This document shows, piece after piece, positions 31,792 through 32,899 of a stretch of DNA of 32,899 bases. Under the pieces are notes generated by a model. It did no database searches, was not told where the DNA came from, and saw only the letters and a program-made list of their open reading frames with translations. Both the position numbers and the translations under genes were made by a program. Numbering within the stretch: position 1 is the first letter of the stretch; the number at the start of each line of letters is the position of its first letter. The stretch is from Saprospiraceae bacterium. Lineage in GTDB: Bacteria > Bacteroidota > Bacteroidia > Chitinophagales > Saprospiraceae. The stretch is from NCBI GenBank assembly GCA_020629845.1, contig JAHDCQ010000005.1, forward strand, positions 23,744-56,642. The letters are read 5' to 3'.

Positions 31792-32899
31792 ATGAGAATC
31801 TTATGCCTATTGGGCGTACTGGCTTTTGCTAGTTCGCTCCTAGCAAATCCTATTGCTATACAATACCGTATTCAAGGACAAATCACAAGCCAAAACGCCA
31901 ATCAGCCACTAGAATATGCCACGATTTCTGCTTATACCACCGACTCGACTTTAGTGGATGGTACGATTACAGACGAGTCGGGCAAATTCCAATTACAATT
32001 GGAAGCAGGCGCGTATCGCTTGCAGATTGATTTTATTGGTTTTGAAGGACAATCGCTTGATATTGACTTGCAAGCAGATAAGGATTTAGGCACAATTCAG
32101 CTTTCGAGTGAAAGTCTTGCGCTAGATGCCGTAGAAGTAACCGCCGAGCAAAGTCAAATGAATTTACAATTGGACAAAAAGGTCTTTAATGTAGGAAAAG
32201 ACTTACTTTCCAGAGGTGGCACGGCTACTGAAATATTGGATAATGTACCTTCTATTGCCGTCGAACCGAATGGTACGGTGAGTCTGCGCGGCAGAACAGG
32301 CGTGACAATTTTGATAAATGGTAAACCTTCTGCACTAGCAGATAACAATGCGCTTTCAACGATTCCAGCATCGAGTATTGAAAAAGTGGAAGTCATCACC
32401 AATCCATCGGCACGTTATGAAGCGGCAGGAAATGCAGGTATTATCAATATTGTTTTGAAAGCAAATCGTAAGCGTGGATTTAATGGTACGGCTACCGTCA
32501 CGGCAGGTCTCCCTGCGGATTATCAGCCTTCATTTAGCTTTAATTTTAGACGCGAAAAGTTTAATTTCTTTGGCAATATCGGTGCGCGTTATGCAAATTT
32601 CATTGGACGAGGCGATGCAAATCGCATAAGCACTTTAGCGGATATAACTTCCTCCTTCGAGATGGAATACAATCAAGACCGCAATGATAAAGCCGCTTTT
32701 GGTTTCGTAGGTATGGATTATTTTTTGGATGATGAACAAACTTTAACCGCTTCTTACTCCAATTATAGCGTGGTGAATACAGACCAAAACATTACGGAGT
32801 TTTTATACAAAGATGGCGCAGGCGAATTGACGCAAGCCATAGAACAAACCTACAATTACCGAGAACCTGAATCTTATAATCAATTGGATTTGACGTATA
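31792..32899 (+). CDS. TonB-dependent receptor, 5' part only
   Basis: A gene that runs off the window with at least 369 codons and no stop. The ATG at 31792 starts a signal peptide (hydrophobic core to about residue 21). A CarboxypepD_reg-like beta domain follows (about 27-105, RIQGQITSQNANQPLEYATI), then LDAVEVTAEQ and a plug domain with LSRGGTATEILDNVPSI, GVTILINGKPSALADNN and VEVITNPSARYEAAGNAGIINI, and then the first strands of an OMP_b-brl_3-type barrel. It lies 107 bp after the M56-ankyrin gene and may be its target or unit partner. The substrate is unknown. Confidence 0.88.
   Translation, partial: MRILCLLGVLAFASSLLANPIAIQYRIQGQITSQNANQPLEYATISAYTTDSTLVDGTITDESGKFQLQLEAGAYRLQIDFIGFEGQSLDIDLQADKDLGTIQLSSESLALDAVEVTAEQSQMNLQLDKKVFNVGKDLLSRGGTATEILDNVPSIAVEPNGTVSLRGRTGVTILINGKPSALADNNALSTIPASSIEKVEVITNPSARYEAAGNAGIINIVLKANRKRGFNGTATVTAGLPADYQPSFSFNFRREKFNFFGNIGARYANFIGRGDANRISTLADITSSFEMEYNQDRNDKAAFGFVGMDYFLDDEQTLTASYSNYSVVNTDQNITEFLYKDGAGELTQAIEQTYNYREPESYNQLDLTY

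Overview
The window looks like chromosomal DNA from a Bacteroidota bacterium, probably of the Saprospiria/Saprospirales type. The evidence is a PorU-like gingipain-family protein with a type IX secretion C-terminal domain, a decayed type-B (CHU_C/gliding-motility) sorting domain, two SusC-like or OMP_b-brl_3-type TonB-dependent barrels, a promoter of the Bacteroidota form (TTTG, 20 bp, TAnnTTTG), and the absence of obvious Shine-Dalgarno sites. The assignment below phylum level is inference. No rRNA, tRNA, CRISPR array, prophage or intact transposase was seen.

Layout. (1) 1-4380 is strikingly AT-rich: a one-TM DUF5819/SdpA-like protein, an HTTM/SdpB-like membrane protein coupled by TAATG, a small secreted protein and a TonB-dependent barrel. 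(2) 4380-8227 holds a DCC thiol-oxidoreductase facing a leftward operon (flippase, sulfotransferase, nitroreductase), with a second, different sulfotransferase divergent from the flippase: a surface-polysaccharide export/sulfation locus. (3) 8224-15225 holds a secreted beta-propeller protein and the divergent 1668-aa PorU-like peptidase, followed by a 183-bp MITE-like element with 8-bp target duplications. (4) 15506-17671 is a UDP-glucuronate 4-epimerase with a split DUF1214/DUF1254 pair in one operon. (5) 17651-19217 is a leftward pair of metal-handling lipoproteins (heavy-metal-binding His-rich protein, then a CDCC beta-propeller). (6) 19218-22956 is a gene remnant with a 27-bp inverted repeat, a DUF4412 protein, TruA and a Tat-exported Gfo/Idh/MocA oxidoreductase. 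(7) 22957-27636 holds the remains of a T9SS type-B sorting domain, then (leftward) a small zinc-ribbon protein, a CHAT-NTPase-TPR protein of 1243 aa and a two-TM protein whose start overlaps the CHAT stop by one base. (8) 27780-32899 is a BlaI repressor with two operators in its own promoter, an M56/BlaR1-type protease fused to about 16 ankyrin repeats, and the start of a TonB-dependent receptor that leaves the window.

The best candidates for an undescribed system are the CHAT-STAND-TPR/two-TM/zinc-ribbon module, which has the layout of a protease-plus-membrane-effector immune or cell-death cassette, and the SdpA/SdpB-like island with a small secreted protein and an outer-membrane barrel, which has the layout of a peptide-maturation or antagonism cassette. 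The BlaI/M56-ankyrin pair is a regulatory system in which the sensor part of BlaR1 has been replaced. All functional assignments come from reading the sequence by eye; no database search was run.
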